The position numbers and the translations under genes are program-made. Under the pieces are notes generated by a model. That model ran no database searches. It had not been told where the DNA came from and worked only from the letters and a program-made list of their open reading frames with translations. Below are positions 35,421 through 43,974 of a DNA stretch of 64,000 bases, one piece after another (position 1 is the stretch's first letter; every line of letters starts with the position of its first letter). This DNA comes from Betaproteobacteria bacterium (lineage in GTDB: Bacteria; Pseudomonadota; Gammaproteobacteria; Burkholderiales; SG8-41), in contig JAKFYK010000029.1 in the NCBI GenBank assembly GCA_021730905.1, positions 62,001-126,000 of the forward strand. Reading direction: 5' to 3'.

Positions 35421-36647
35421 ATGAGCGATACGGAAAATCAAATGAAAGTGCTGGTGATCGATGACGAGCCCTTCGTGCTCAAAGTGCATGTGCGCCTGCT
35501 GACCAATCTCGGGTTCACGGATGTGACGCCTTACGAGTCCGCGCGCGACGCCATGATTGCGCTGGAAGCGGGAGGAAAATCGGTAGGACTGATCCTGTGC
35601 GATCTGCAAATGCCTGAAATGGATGGCGTGGAAGTCGTGCGCTATCTGGTGAATAGCAGCTACCGCGGCGCCCTGGTGCTGGTCAGCGGCGAAGATCAGC
35701 GTATTCTGCAGACCGCCGAGCGGCTGGCCAAGGCGCATGCGCTCAATGTGCTCGGCGCCCTGCACAAGCCCGCCTCCCCGCAACAGTTGCGGCAATTGCT
35801 GGAAGGCAAACTTTCAGGTGGCGCAAAAAGCGAAGCCGCGACGCCCCGTGCGGAGCGCAAGATCTATGGCGCCGACGAATTGCGCGTCGCCATCACGGAC
35901 AAAGAACTGGTCAATTATTACCAGCCCAAGGTGGTACTTGCCACGGGGAAGGTTGCTGGCGTCGAAACCCTCGTGCGCTGGCGCCATCCCAAGGACGGGC
36001 TGGTATTTCCAGACCAGTTTATTAAGACGGCGGAGGAACACGGCCTCATTGATGAAGTCACACAGGCGGTATTGGCAGCTGCCTTGAGTCAGTATCGGCA
36101 ATGGCTGAGCGCAGGTCTGGATACGCATGTCGCGGTCAATGTATCCATGCACAACCTGACCACCATGGATTTTCCCGATTTCGTGGCAAAACTAGCGGCC
36201 GAAACGGGCGTTCCCCTTTCTAAACTGGTGCTGGAGGTGACGGAAAGCAAACTGATGAGCAACCCGCTGGCATCGCTCGATATCCTGACGCGCCTGCGCC
36301 TCAAGGGCATCGGCCTGTCCATCGATGATTTTGGTACGGGGCATTCATCTCTCGCCCAGTTGCGGGACGTGCCGTTCAGCGAACTCAAGATTGATCGCGG
36401 TTTCGTGCATGGCGCATGGCAGGATAAGGCGCTGAAGGCGATCTTCGACGCCAGCCTTAGCCTGGCACGGCAACTGGACATCAAGACCGTGGCCGAGGGC
36501 GTGGAGGATCGCGCCGACTGGAACTTCCTGCGCGCCGCCAAGTGCGATCTGGCACAGGGCTATTTCATCGGCAGACCGATGCCGGGAGAACTGGTTCCCG
36601 AATGGATCTCCGATTGGGAAGACCGTGATCTTGCGCATTCCGCCTGA
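35421..36647 (+). CDS. response regulator with EAL domain (c-di-GMP phosphodiesterase)
   Basis: About 408 residues; ATG 35421 has AAGGA at 9 bases, and ATG 35415 (overlapping the kinase stop) is possible. N-terminal receiver: 'VLVIDDEPFVLKVHV' and phosphoacceptor Asp in 'LILCDLQMPEMDGVEVV'. The C-terminal EAL domain has 'VETLVRWRHP' (ETL in place of EAL), 'VNVSMHN', 'LEVTES', 'SIDDFGTGHSSLAQL', 'LKIDRGF', 'VAEGVED' and 'QGYFIGRPM'. The metal and catalytic residues all seem present, so it is probably active in hydrolysing cyclic di-GMP. It is likely phosphorylated by the adjacent hybrid kinase. The stop is 2 bases from the convergent HsdR fragment. Confidence 0.92.
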   Translation: MSDTENQMKVLVIDDEPFVLKVHVRLLTNLGFTDVTPYESARDAMIALEAGGKSVGLILCDLQMPEMDGVEVVRYLVNSSYRGALVLVSGEDQRILQTAERLAKAHALNVLGALHKPASPQQLRQLLEGKLSGGAKSEAATPRAERKIYGADELRVAITDKELVNYYQPKVVLATGKVAGVETLVRWRHPKDGLVFPDQFIKTAEEHGLIDEVTQAVLAAALSQYRQWLSAGLDTHVAVNVSMHNLTTMDFPDFVAKLAAETGVPLSKLVLEVTESKLMSNPLASLDILTRLRLKGIGLSIDDFGTGHSSLAQLRDVPFSELKIDRGFVHGAWQDKALKAIFDASLSLARQLDIKTVAEGVEDRADWNFLRAAKCDLAQGYFIGRPMPGELVPEWISDWEDRDLAHSA

Positions 36648-36649
36648 TT

Positions 36650-36862
36650 TCATCGCGCGCGCGGCGCCTCGGCAGGCAAATTCGGATTCAGCAACGCCAG
36701 CGCATCACGCAGGCGCTGTTCCAGAACAACCTGGCCGTAGTCGGTGCGCTCCGCCGCGATTTCATCCGGCGCGATATACGGGCCGTGCAAGATTTTCCAG
36801 CCCAGGCCTTCCAGCCATGCCAACGCAGCTTCTTCAACAAAGGATTCGGTAAGACCGCTCAT
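36650..36862 (-). pseudogene. hsdR: N-terminal fragment of type I restriction enzyme HsdR
   Basis: 70 residues: '[20 protein letters not shown]', then '[20 protein letters not shown]' and '[18 protein letters not shown]'. This is the very conserved first segment of HsdR subunits, which normally exceed 1000 residues. The rest (nuclease and helicase) is missing; the frame stops two bases from the end of the EAL gene. It overlaps the RhuM-Fic stop by 4 bases, as in intact type I loci where rhuM precedes hsdR. It is a remnant with no restriction activity. Confidence 0.85.
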
Positions 36863-37860
36863 GGCAGCGGCGCCACCAGCATATTCATGATGAGGCGGAT
36901 CATCACCTCCTTGTCCTTGGGCGAAGATTCCGCCACCAGCAAGGCCAGCGCCGCCAGCCCCACATCATTCACTACGGGTTCGCCGGCGCGAAACAAACGC
37001 CCGTTGCGATGCAGGAACGCCACGAACAGGAACGAGCCGATGCGCTTGTTGCCGTCGGAAAACGGATGGTTTTTGATGACAAAATACAACAGGTGCGCGG
37101 CCCTGGATTCCAGGGTCGGATACGCCGGTTCGCCGAATACGCTCTGTTCGAGATTGCCGAGCAGGGCCGCCAACCCTTCGTCCCGCTCGCGCCCGAACAA
37201 ATCGGTCGCCTCCTTGCGCGTCAGCAAATCCTGCTTGAGCTGCGCAACAGCGGCGCGCGCTTCAGTCGCATCCGGCAGCAGCCCGCCCGCAGCACCCTGC
37301 GGCTCCTCAAGCAATCCTTCATCGTAGCGTTGCAGCAACAGAAAGGTCTGCGTGTAGCGGGCAATAATATCCACCAGCCCGCGCCCCTGATGGGTGCTTA
37401 GCGCCTCTCCTGCCGCTGCCTTGCGCGCGAGCGCCAATGTCGCCTCCAACTCGCGGGCATTGTGCTCGAAGCGCTGGCGGTTCAGCGTATAGCCCTGCAC
37501 CAGATGATCTCTGAGAGTGCTGGTGGCCCATTGGCGGAAGCGCACCCCGCGCCGCGAATTGACCCGGTAGCCCACCGAGATGATCGCGTCCAGGTTGTAA
37601 TGCCTGGTCTGGCGGCGGACGCGACGCTTGCCTTCGGTTTGAACTACTAAGAAATCCTTAGCAGTTGCCGGCTCCTCCAATTCCCCGTCGCCAAAAACGT
37701 TCTTGAGATGCATCACTACGTTTTCGGGGGTAGTGTCAAACAGCTCGGCCATCTGCCGCTGCGTCAGCCACACCGTGTCGCGCTCCAGCCGTACGTCCAC
37801 GCGCACGCCGCCTTCGGGCGTTTCGTAAACCAGCATCTCGCCGTGCAGCGCGTCAGCCAT
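36859..37860 (-). CDS. RhuM family protein with Fic/DOC domain
   Basis: 333 residues from the ATG at 37860 ([20 protein letters not shown]). The N-terminal RhuM/virulence region has '[20 protein letters not shown]', then '[20 protein letters not shown]' and '[20 protein letters not shown]'. The C-terminal Fic/DOC domain has '[20 protein letters not shown]', the HPFxDGNKR AMPylation or phosphorylation motif. Such proteins are frequent inside type I restriction loci between hsdS/hsdM and hsdR, which matches the HsdR fragment immediately downstream. Role unknown, possibly a toxin or a phage-response modulator. The gene itself appears intact. Confidence 0.88.
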   Translation of the reverse strand: MADALHGEMLVYETPEGGVRVDVRLERDTVWLTQRQMAELFDTTPENVVMHLKNVFGDGELEEPATAKDFLVVQTEGKRRVRRQTRHYNLDAIISVGYRVNSRRGVRFRQWATSTLRDHLVQGYTLNRQRFEHNARELEATLALARKAAAGEALSTHQGRGLVDIIARYTQTFLLLQRYDEGLLEEPQGAAGGLLPDATEARAAVAQLKQDLLTRKEATDLFGRERDEGLAALLGNLEQSVFGEPAYPTLESRAAHLLYFVIKNHPFSDGNKRIGSFLFVAFLHRNGRLFRAGEPVVNDVGLAALALLVAESSPKDKEVMIRLIMNMLVAPLP

Positions 37861-38142
37861 GACACGGTTCTCCCCGCAAAACGTTCGGCATACTCCACGC
37901 ACCACTCACCGGCATCCCCTTGCAGAATTATCTTCGGCTCGCGCGCCACGCGCGCGGCGAAACGGCCTTTCCTGGCAAGCTTAGCCGCAAACGCAGCCGC
38001 GGTCATCACCACCGGATTCTCCTCGCGCCGCAGGCGTACGCCCGCCGTGCTCAGCGCCGCTACCACGGCGGCAAATGAAGCCGCCCCCACCACCAGCACA
38101 TCCACGTCGCTGGTGCCGCGCGCCTTGCCCTGCGCCGCCGAT
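37764..38142 (-). pseudogene. 5'-truncated nucleotidyltransferase (MNT-like) gene
   Basis: The minus strand reads TAA then 'DFGSAAQGKARGTSDVDVLV', the G-S-x-x-x-G...S-D-x-D nucleotidyltransferase motif, followed by 'GAASFAAVVAALSTAGVRLR' and 'EPKIILQG'. This matches the C-terminal nucleotidyltransferase half of HTH-MNT regulators or antitoxins. The N-terminal (HTH) half is missing: a stop lies directly before it and only GTG codons remain. It runs into the start of the RhuM gene. Probably a broken remnant of the same islet. Confidence 0.65.
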
Positions 38143-38188
38143 CCGAAGTCTTATTTGCGAACACCCATGCAAGCCTGTCCAGCAAGCC

Positions 38189-39172
38189 TCAATCCACCCG
38201 CGCTCCCGCCGCCTTAACCACCTTCTCCCATTTCGTCATCTCCGCTTTGATGAATTCGACGAACTGTTCGGGCGTGGTGGTCGCCACTTCCGCGCCGAGC
38301 CCGACAATGCGGTTCTTCACGTCGTCGAGCGCGAGGATGCGGCGCACTTCGGTGTTGAGTCTGCCAACAATGGCAGGCGGCACGCCGGCGGGAACGAACA
38401 GGCCTTGCCATGATCCGACTTCGAATCCCGGCACGCCGGATTCCGCAATGGGCGGAACATTGGGCAGCGCCTGCGCGCGCGTGAGCGTGGTGACAGCAAT
38501 GGCGCGCAGCTTGCCGGATTGCACGTGCGGCACACAGTTGGGGGCATTCTCGAATGACAATTCGATCTGACCACCAATGAGATCGGTCATCGCAAAAGCG
38601 CCGCCCTTGTACGGGATGTGCACCATCTTCACGCCCGTCATTAGATTGAACAGTTCGCCCGACAAATGCTGCGAGGTGCCGGCGCCCGACGAGGCAAAGC
38701 GCAATTGACCGGGGCGCGCTTTCGCCAGCGCGGTGAATTCCTTGACCGTTTTCACCGGCAGCGACGGATGCACCACCAGCACATTCGGCACGGTGGCGAT
38801 GCGCGTGACGGGCGCGAAGTCGCGCAACGGGTGATACGCCAGCTTGCTGTAAAGACTGGAGTTGATGGAGTGCGAGCTGATGGTGCCGCCGAGCAGCGTG
38901 TAGCCGTCGGGCGGCGTTTTTGCCGCGATCTCCGCGCCCACGGAACCGCCGGCGCCCGAGCGATTGTCGATGATGACCGTCTGGCCCCAGGCTTCGCTGA
39001 GTTTTTGGCCAATCAGGCGCCCGAGAATATCGGTGGTGCCGCCGGGCGGAAACGGAACGATGTAGCGTATGGATTTAACCGGATAGTTTTGCGCGTGCGC
39101 CAATAGGGGTGACCCAAAACTCGCAACCAGCGCGCTTGCAACGCATGCTGCATTGAATCGTTTTATTTTCAT
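38189..39172 (-). CDS. Bug/TctC-like periplasmic solute-binding protein
   Basis: 327 residues from the ATG at 39172, with a strong AGGAGG seven bases upstream; the longer frame is not used. Signal peptide MKIKRFNAACVASALVASFG to 'LLAHAQ', mature 'NYPVKSIRYIVPFPPGGTTD', 'IDNRSGAGGSVG', and end 'KWEKVVKAAGARVD'. It is next to the defence remnant islet and divergent from the Bug pair at 39438. No enzyme gene is coupled to it. Confidence 0.95.
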   Translation of the reverse strand: MKIKRFNAACVASALVASFGSPLLAHAQNYPVKSIRYIVPFPPGGTTDILGRLIGQKLSEAWGQTVIIDNRSGAGGSVGAEIAAKTPPDGYTLLGGTISSHSINSSLYSKLAYHPLRDFAPVTRIATVPNVLVVHPSLPVKTVKEFTALAKARPGQLRFASSGAGTSQHLSGELFNLMTGVKMVHIPYKGGAFAMTDLIGGQIELSFENAPNCVPHVQSGKLRAIAVTTLTRAQALPNVPPIAESGVPGFEVGSWQGLFVPAGVPPAIVGRLNTEVRRILALDDVKNRIVGLGAEVATTTPEQFVEFIKAEMTKWEKVVKAAGARVD

Positions 39173-39288
39173 GGTGCTCCTCCTTTGTGGTATGGAATGA
39201 TTGTCGCAGGTATTTCCTGCAGGAACCACGAGACCGCCGACATCGTATTGCGCTGCAAGAACTGTTCAGCATCTTGTGATTTAATTAT

Positions 39289-39318
39289 AAGTATTTGTTT
39301 TTATTAAGTAATTTATCA
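39289..39318 (-). repeat. AT-rich dispersed element, copy 8
   Basis: On the minus strand TGATAAATTACTT then AATAAAAACAAATACTT. The core is identical; the left part differs from other copies (AAATTACTT in place of AAAATATC). It is located 117 bases before the Bug start at 39172, in the divergent intergenic region. Confidence 0.75.
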
Positions 39319-39340
39319 AAAGAACAGTAAAACACCAAGC

Positions 39341-39364
39341 CGTCGTTCCCGCGAAAGCGGGCAG
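39341..39364. repeat. TTCCCGCGAAAGCGGG-type short inverted repeat
   Basis: CGTCGTTCCCGCGAAAGCGGG is a member of the widespread TTCCCGC/GCGGGAA intergenic repeat, also present as a variant at 28450-28469. It can form a CCCGC-GAAA-GCGGG hairpin in the region between two divergent Bug genes. Confidence 0.6.
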
Positions 39365-39437
39365 TGTAGTGCCTGCATACGCCACAACGACGAGTTGGTA
39401 ATATTCTCTTGAAAACAAAACACACAGGGAAAATCGC

Positions 39438-40406
39438 TTGAGCCATCATCTGTTCACTACGGCAAGTATCGCAACGCTCGCATTGTTGTCGGCCCCCGCA
39501 TGGGCACAGCCCTACCCCAACCGCCCCATCCGCATCGTCGTTCCCGGCACGGCCGGCAGTGCCAACGATTTCACCGCGCGCGCAATCTCGCAGCGCTTCA
39601 CAGACGCGTGGGGTCAGCAGATGGTGATCGATAATCGCTCCGGCGCCGGCGGCATTATCGCGCACGAAATTGCAGCCAAGGCGAATCCAGACGGCTATAC
39701 GCTGATTTTTTCCACCTCCGCCGGGCTGGTGATCAATCCGCTGCTCCACAAGACGCCCTACGATTCGTTCCGCGATCTGGCGCCGATTTCGCTGGGCTCA
39801 ATCAATCCGCAGATGCTGTTTTCGCATCCCAGCGTTGCCGCGAAGAATGTTGCCGAACTCATCGCGCTCGCCAAAGCAAAGCCGGGGCAACTGAACTGCG
39901 CCTCGGCGGGCACCGGCACACCCAATCATCTGGGGTGCGAATTGTTGAAGTCGCTGGGCGGTATCAATTTCGTACACGTGCCCTATAAAGGTTCGGGGCC
40001 CGGTGTGACCGATGTGGTGGGCGGGCAGGCGCAGTTCATGTTCAACAGCATTCCTGCCGTGCTGCCGCTGGTGAAGTCCGGCAAACTGCGCGGCCTGGGT
40101 GTCGGCGGCCCCAAGCGCTCGCCCGCTGCGCCCGACATTCCCGCCATCGCTGAAACATTGCCGGGCTTCGAGTGCGTGAACTGGTATGCCATGCTCGCGC
40201 CCGCCGGCACACCGCCGTCCATCATCAACAAGGTCAATGCGGAGATGGTGAAAATGATCGCTGATCCACCGTTTGCGCAGCGCCTGCTTGATATGGGCTC
40301 GGAGCCGCTGTCGAGCACGCCCGCCGGGCTCGCGGCACATATGCGCAAGGAATCCGATCGCTGGGACAAAGTCATCAAGTCAGCAGGCATCAAGATTGAG
40401 CGATAA
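39438..40406 (+). CDS. Bug/TctC-like periplasmic solute-binding protein
   Basis: 322 residues starting at a TTG (39438) with AGGGAAAA upstream; no ATG would leave a signal peptide. Signal peptide 'SHHLFTTASIATLALLSAPA', mature 'QPYPNRPIRIVVPGTAGSAN', where the usual PFPPGG loop is changed to PGTAGSAND, hinting at a different ligand pocket. End 'KWD'-like 'DRWDKVIKSAGIKIER'. A second Bug gene follows after one base, a tandem pair likely from duplication. Confidence 0.93.
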   Translation: MSHHLFTTASIATLALLSAPAWAQPYPNRPIRIVVPGTAGSANDFTARAISQRFTDAWGQQMVIDNRSGAGGIIAHEIAAKANPDGYTLIFSTSAGLVINPLLHKTPYDSFRDLAPISLGSINPQMLFSHPSVAAKNVAELIALAKAKPGQLNCASAGTGTPNHLGCELLKSLGGINFVHVPYKGSGPGVTDVVGGQAQFMFNSIPAVLPLVKSGKLRGLGVGGPKRSPAAPDIPAIAETLPGFECVNWYAMLAPAGTPPSIINKVNAEMVKMIADPPFAQRLLDMGSEPLSSTPAGLAAHMRKESDRWDKVIKSAGIKIER

Positions 40407-40407
40407 C

Positions 40408-41385
40408 GTGACGCACAAAACGCCCATCAGCCGGCTTGCTGTATCCGCCTTTGCAACTGCCGCGCTTTTATTCACGGCGCTGGCTGAGGCTCAAGCCTAC
40501 CCCGCCAAACCGATACGTATGGTGGTTCCATTCCCGCCCGGCGGCAGCCCGGACATCGTGTGCCGCCTGATTTCGGCCAAGTTGAGCGAGCGCATGAACA
40601 TACAGATCGTGGTGGACAACCGGGGCGGCGCGGGCGGTATCATCGGCAGCGAGATCGTCGCGCGCGCAGTGCCCGACGGCTACACGCTGATGTTCATTTC
40701 CACGCCGCACGTCGTGCTGCCAGCGTTGCAGAAGCTGCCTTTCGACACCGTGAAAGCATTTGCGCCGATTGCGCGTATCGGCACGTCGCCCAACTCACTG
40801 GTGGTCAATCAGCACCTTGCCGCGCGCTCGGTAAAGGAGTTCATTGCATTTGCCCATCAGAAACCGAAGCAATTGAATTTCGGCGCAGCCGGTATCGGCA
40901 CCTCCACGCATCTGGCGGCGGAGCTGTTCAGGATCATGGCCAATATCGACGCCGTTATCGTGCAATATCGCGGCGGCGGGCCTGCGGCGCTGGCGGTGAT
41001 CGGCGGCGAGAGCCAGGCGCTGTTCGGCACGCTGGTGCAAAACCTGCCGCACGTGCGCGCGGGCAATATGCGCATGCTGGGCGTGGGCAGCGTGAAGCGC
41101 AATCCGCAGGTTCCCGACGTGCCAACCATCGCGGAAACCCTGCCCGGGTTTGAATCCGTGCAATGGTGGGGCCTATTCGCGCCCGCGGGCACGCCCGCTG
41201 CTATTGTTGAACGCATGAGCGCTGAAGTAAAAACCGTGCTGGCGATGGAAGATTTGCGCAAACGCCTCATTCACGAGGGCGCGGATATCGATTACCAGTC
41301 GCCGCCGGAGTTCAGCCGCTTCGTGGTGGACGAAATCAGCCGATGGACTGGCGTGGTGAAAAGGGCGAAAGTCAGGGTGGAATAG
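40408..41385 (+). CDS. Bug/TctC-like periplasmic solute-binding protein
   Basis: 325 residues from the GTG at 40408, one base after the previous stop; the long frame into the preceding gene is shadow. Signal peptide 'VSAFATAALLFTALAEAQA', mature 'YPAKPIRMVVPFPPGGSPDI', 'VDNRGGAGGIIGSEI', and end 'RWTGVVKRAKVRVE'. It is the second of a tandem Bug pair and only moderately similar to the first, so the duplication is old or the pair was assembled. No transporter membrane gene follows. Confidence 0.93.
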   Translation: MTHKTPISRLAVSAFATAALLFTALAEAQAYPAKPIRMVVPFPPGGSPDIVCRLISAKLSERMNIQIVVDNRGGAGGIIGSEIVARAVPDGYTLMFISTPHVVLPALQKLPFDTVKAFAPIARIGTSPNSLVVNQHLAARSVKEFIAFAHQKPKQLNFGAAGIGTSTHLAAELFRIMANIDAVIVQYRGGGPAALAVIGGESQALFGTLVQNLPHVRAGNMRMLGVGSVKRNPQVPDVPTIAETLPGFESVQWWGLFAPAGTPAAIVERMSAEVKTVLAMEDLRKRLIHEGADIDYQSPPEFSRFVVDEISRWTGVVKRAKVRVE

Positions 41386-41438
41386 TTTTTCTGCCGTCCA
41401 GCGCCAGGTTACGGCTGCGCGGGAATGACAGCCCCGTG

Positions 41439-41894
41439 CTACGCCGCTGAATTGTTAATCACATACCGCAAAAACCCGCTGTGCGGCGTGTACTTGTCAT
41501 AGAGCCCGCGCGCGCGGTAATTATTTTCCTTGGTGTTCCAGTACAACCGCGACCAGCCCTGCTGCTTCATCTCCGCTACCAGCCAGTCGATCAACTGCTT
41601 GCCGACGCCGACCGCACGACATTGGTGATCGACAAACAGATCTTCGAGATAACACACCGGTGTCAGCGTCCAGGTATTGTCGTGGAGGATGTAATTGCAG
41701 ATACCAACGACGCCCGCGCTCGCATCGTCCGCAACGATAGCATGCACCGGCGAGGCAAACTCCATGATGCGCGCCCATGTATGCGCCGTGATCGGCTCGG
41801 AAAGATCACGCTCGTAAAAACGGCAGTAGCCATCCCACAGAACGCGCCAGCGCGCTTCGTCACGGGACTCAATCTTGCGAATTTTTATTGCCAT
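41439..41894 (-). CDS. GNAT family N-acetyltransferase
   Basis: 151 residues, a single GNAT domain. Motif A with acetyl-CoA binding is 'YLEDLFVDHQCRAVGVGKQL' (R-x-x-G-x-G: RAVGVG). Motif B is 'LYWNTKENNYRARGLYDKY'. It acetylates an unknown amine or protein target in the cytosol. It is convergent with the Bug pair and 22 bases downstream of the lipoprotein gene, on the same strand, possibly in its operon. Confidence 0.92.
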   Translation of the reverse strand: MAIKIRKIESRDEARWRVLWDGYCRFYERDLSEPITAHTWARIMEFASPVHAIVADDASAGVVGICNYILHDNTWTLTPVCYLEDLFVDHQCRAVGVGKQLIDWLVAEMKQQGWSRLYWNTKENNYRARGLYDKYTPHSGFLRYVINNSAA

Positions 41895-41916
41895 GGTATT
41901 TGCTTCCGTTAAACAG

Positions 41917-42732
41917 TCATTTCAGCATTGCCGGCGGCGATACCGGCACGTTAGCGTTACCGGATTTTTCCAGCGAGTGCGCAATGAATCCCGAAGCTTT
42001 TGCTTCCTCGATGAACTCGCGCAAATAGCGTATGCCGGCTTCGCGGCCCGCCGGCAATTTTCGTATTGCCAATGTCTGCTCGACCACAAGAAAGCGACCG
42101 TCGAGTATGCGCGATCCAGGCAGCCTGGGCGCAACTTCCATCAGTTGATGCCTGAGTCCGGCAAGAACATCTACCTTGCCGGAACGCAATAACTCGAACG
42201 CCGTGGGATTGCCGGGCCCGGTGGACAGTGTGGCGTTTTTCAGTGTGCGCGCGAGAAACGGTTGAAACGCGCTTTTGTCCGCGACGCCGACACGCACGCC
42301 TGGACGATCTACCTCGGCGATGCTGCGGATTAGCGAACCCGGCGCCACCAGGTACGTGGTCTCGATCTGCAGATAGCCTGCGGTGAAATCAAGCGTCTTT
42401 TCGCGTCCCGAGCCGGCGCCGCCCGCAATGCCGCCGATATCCAGCACGCCGGCATTGAGCGCGTCGGTCAGTTTGCCGGAAAAATCGAAGCCGCTGAGTT
42501 CCAGCGGTACATCCAGCCGCCGCGCCAGCTCGCGCATCAAATCCACCGACACACCGCGCAATTCCCCGGTGGCGGGGTCTTTGGTGGCGATCACCGCGTT
42601 GGCATAGTTGATGCCCGCGCGCAGTTTCCCAGTCGGTGCCAGATCTTCGCGCACCTGCGGCGGAACCGAAGGCGTAGTGGCGCAGGATGCGAGGAACATC
42701 ATGCAGAAAAATCCCGTTGCGATTTTACTCAT
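41917..42732 (-). CDS. amino-acid-type ABC substrate-binding lipoprotein (SBP_bac_3)
   Basis: 271 residues from the ATG at 42732; the larger open frame to 43431 is a shadow of the enolase-family gene. Lipobox 'FLASC' puts the mature N-terminus at Cys17, so it is a periplasmic lipoprotein. 'GKLRAGINYANAVIATKDPA', 'LRGVSVDLMRELARRLDVPL' and 'GVRVGVADKSAFQPFLARTL' are typical of family 3 solute-binding proteins for amino acids and related compounds. No ABC permease or ATPase gene is near. It follows the enolase-family gene by 35 bases. Start codon support is weak. Confidence 0.85.
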   Translation of the reverse strand: MSKIATGFFCMMFLASCATTPSVPPQVREDLAPTGKLRAGINYANAVIATKDPATGELRGVSVDLMRELARRLDVPLELSGFDFSGKLTDALNAGVLDIGGIAGGAGSGREKTLDFTAGYLQIETTYLVAPGSLIRSIAEVDRPGVRVGVADKSAFQPFLARTLKNATLSTGPGNPTAFELLRSGKVDVLAGLRHQLMEVAPRLPGSRILDGRFLVVEQTLAIRKLPAGREAGIRYLREFIEEAKASGFIAHSLEKSGNANVPVSPPAMLK

Positions 42733-42767
42733 CGTCGCTGGCTGCCACAGCAGTCCACCGGTAGCGC

Positions 42768-43940
42768 TCACGTCACAATCTCGTGCAGCAGAGTGTGCTT
42801 CTTCAGTGCCGCTTCGTCCACGGAAATGCCCAGCCCTGGCCCGGTCGGCACGTTGACATGGCCATCTTTCACCACGAAATCCGTCACCGGCACGATGGGA
42901 TCGGGACCGATGGTGTTGAGTCCCATCACGAATTCTGCCGCACCCATCATGCGTCTGGCAGGATAGCTCGCATAGTAGTGCGCAGAAGCCGCCGCCTCGA
43001 GCTGGCACTGCACCGCAAGCCCGCCGCAGTTGAGCTGTATGTTGGCTGCCTCGGCCACGGCACCGATTTTTTTCGCCGGCGTGAAGCCGCCGATCTTGTA
43101 GAGCTTGATGCAGAACGCATCGACCGCGCGTGCTTCCGCCAGCGCGAACGCGTCCTGCACGGTGAACAGCGCCTCGTCCGCCATCACCGGTATGCCCATC
43201 GCCTGGCGGCGGATTTCCGCCATGCCGGCGAGATCGCGCCGCTCGATGGGCTGCTCGATGTAGCCCAGATCGAACTGGCGCATGGAGTGTATGGCGGACA
43301 GCGAATCCGCAAGCGTCCAGCCGGTATTGGGATCGACGCCGATCACCACATCGTCGCCCACCGCCTTGCGCACGGCCTCGAAGTGCTTCACGTCCTGCCG
43401 CCAGCCGCGGCGGTCTGCGGCCTTGATGCACAGCACCTTGATGCCGAATTCATCGACCGCGCGCTTTGCTTCGTTGACGATGGTCTCAACCTCATTGGCA
43501 AGGCTCACGGACCATTCGAGCGGAATGCGCGGCTGCGCACAACCGCCGAGCAGCTTGTGCACCGGAACGTTCAACGCCTTGCCCATCGCGTCGTGCAATG
43601 CGATATCCAACACCGCGCGCGCGCAAGGGTTGCCGGCCAGCCGCAGATCAAAACTTTCGTTGGCCGACGCAAGATCGAAAATCGATTTGCCGATGAGATT
43701 CTTGCCATAGATTTCACGGATGGTGGCGACCATGCCCTGCGTGGTGTCGGCGAGAAAATGCCCGGGTGTGATCGGACGGATCTGCCCGAAGCCCACCACG
43801 CCTTCTGCAAAAATTTTCACCAGCACCGGCTTGCCGAGAATTTGCTTTGACGGGCCCGTGTCGTACGAGCCGCTGGAAAAAATGCGCTGTATGCGCACCG
43901 GCAGTTCGGTGACAAAAATCTCTATTCGCTCTATTTTCAT
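42768..43940 (-). CDS. enolase superfamily enzyme (mandelate racemase/muconate lactonizing type)
   Basis: 390 residues. TIM-barrel enzyme that abstracts the alpha proton of a carboxylate. Metal ligands: Asp in 'VIGVDPNTGW', Glu in 'YIEQPIE', and Asp/Glu in 'VMADEALF'. Acid/base lysines: 'VLCIKAADRRG' on one side and 'FCIKLYKIGG' on the other, as in the MLE/dipeptide epimerase subgroup. The ATG directly follows the AT-rich repeat copy 9 (ACTTATG) with no Shine-Dalgarno. It is downstream of the fused UGSC selenoprotein gene on the same strand, suggesting joint function on a carboxylate. The exact reaction (cycloisomerase, racemase or dehydratase) is open. Confidence 0.9.
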   Translation of the reverse strand: MKIERIEIFVTELPVRIQRIFSSGSYDTGPSKQILGKPVLVKIFAEGVVGFGQIRPITPGHFLADTTQGMVATIREIYGKNLIGKSIFDLASANESFDLRLAGNPCARAVLDIALHDAMGKALNVPVHKLLGGCAQPRIPLEWSVSLANEVETIVNEAKRAVDEFGIKVLCIKAADRRGWRQDVKHFEAVRKAVGDDVVIGVDPNTGWTLADSLSAIHSMRQFDLGYIEQPIERRDLAGMAEIRRQAMGIPVMADEALFTVQDAFALAEARAVDAFCIKLYKIGGFTPAKKIGAVAEAANIQLNCGGLAVQCQLEAAASAHYYASYPARRMMGAAEFVMGLNTIGPDPIVPVTDFVVKDGHVNVPTGPGLGISVDEAALKKHTLLHEIVT

Positions 43941-43967
43941 AAGTATTTGTTTTTAAAGATATTTTTA
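43941..43967 (-). repeat. AT-rich dispersed element, copy 9
   Basis: On the minus strand TAAAAATATC then TTTAAAAACAAATACTT; this copy can serve as the type sequence. It fills the boundary between the UGSC fusion gene (stop 43975) and the enolase-family gene, whose ATG begins at its last base position plus one. Confidence 0.85.
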
Positions 43968-43974
43968 GCGCCTC

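Noticed and set aside
39285-39749. Minus-strand open frame ending NKNKYL
   Set aside because: Antisense to the Bug signal peptide region; its end is only the translation of the AT-rich element.
41917-43431. 504-residue reading of the solute-binding lipoprotein gene
   Set aside because: The first 230 residues are Arg/Gly/His-rich and overlap the enolase-family gene in another frame; the lipobox start at 42732 fits.
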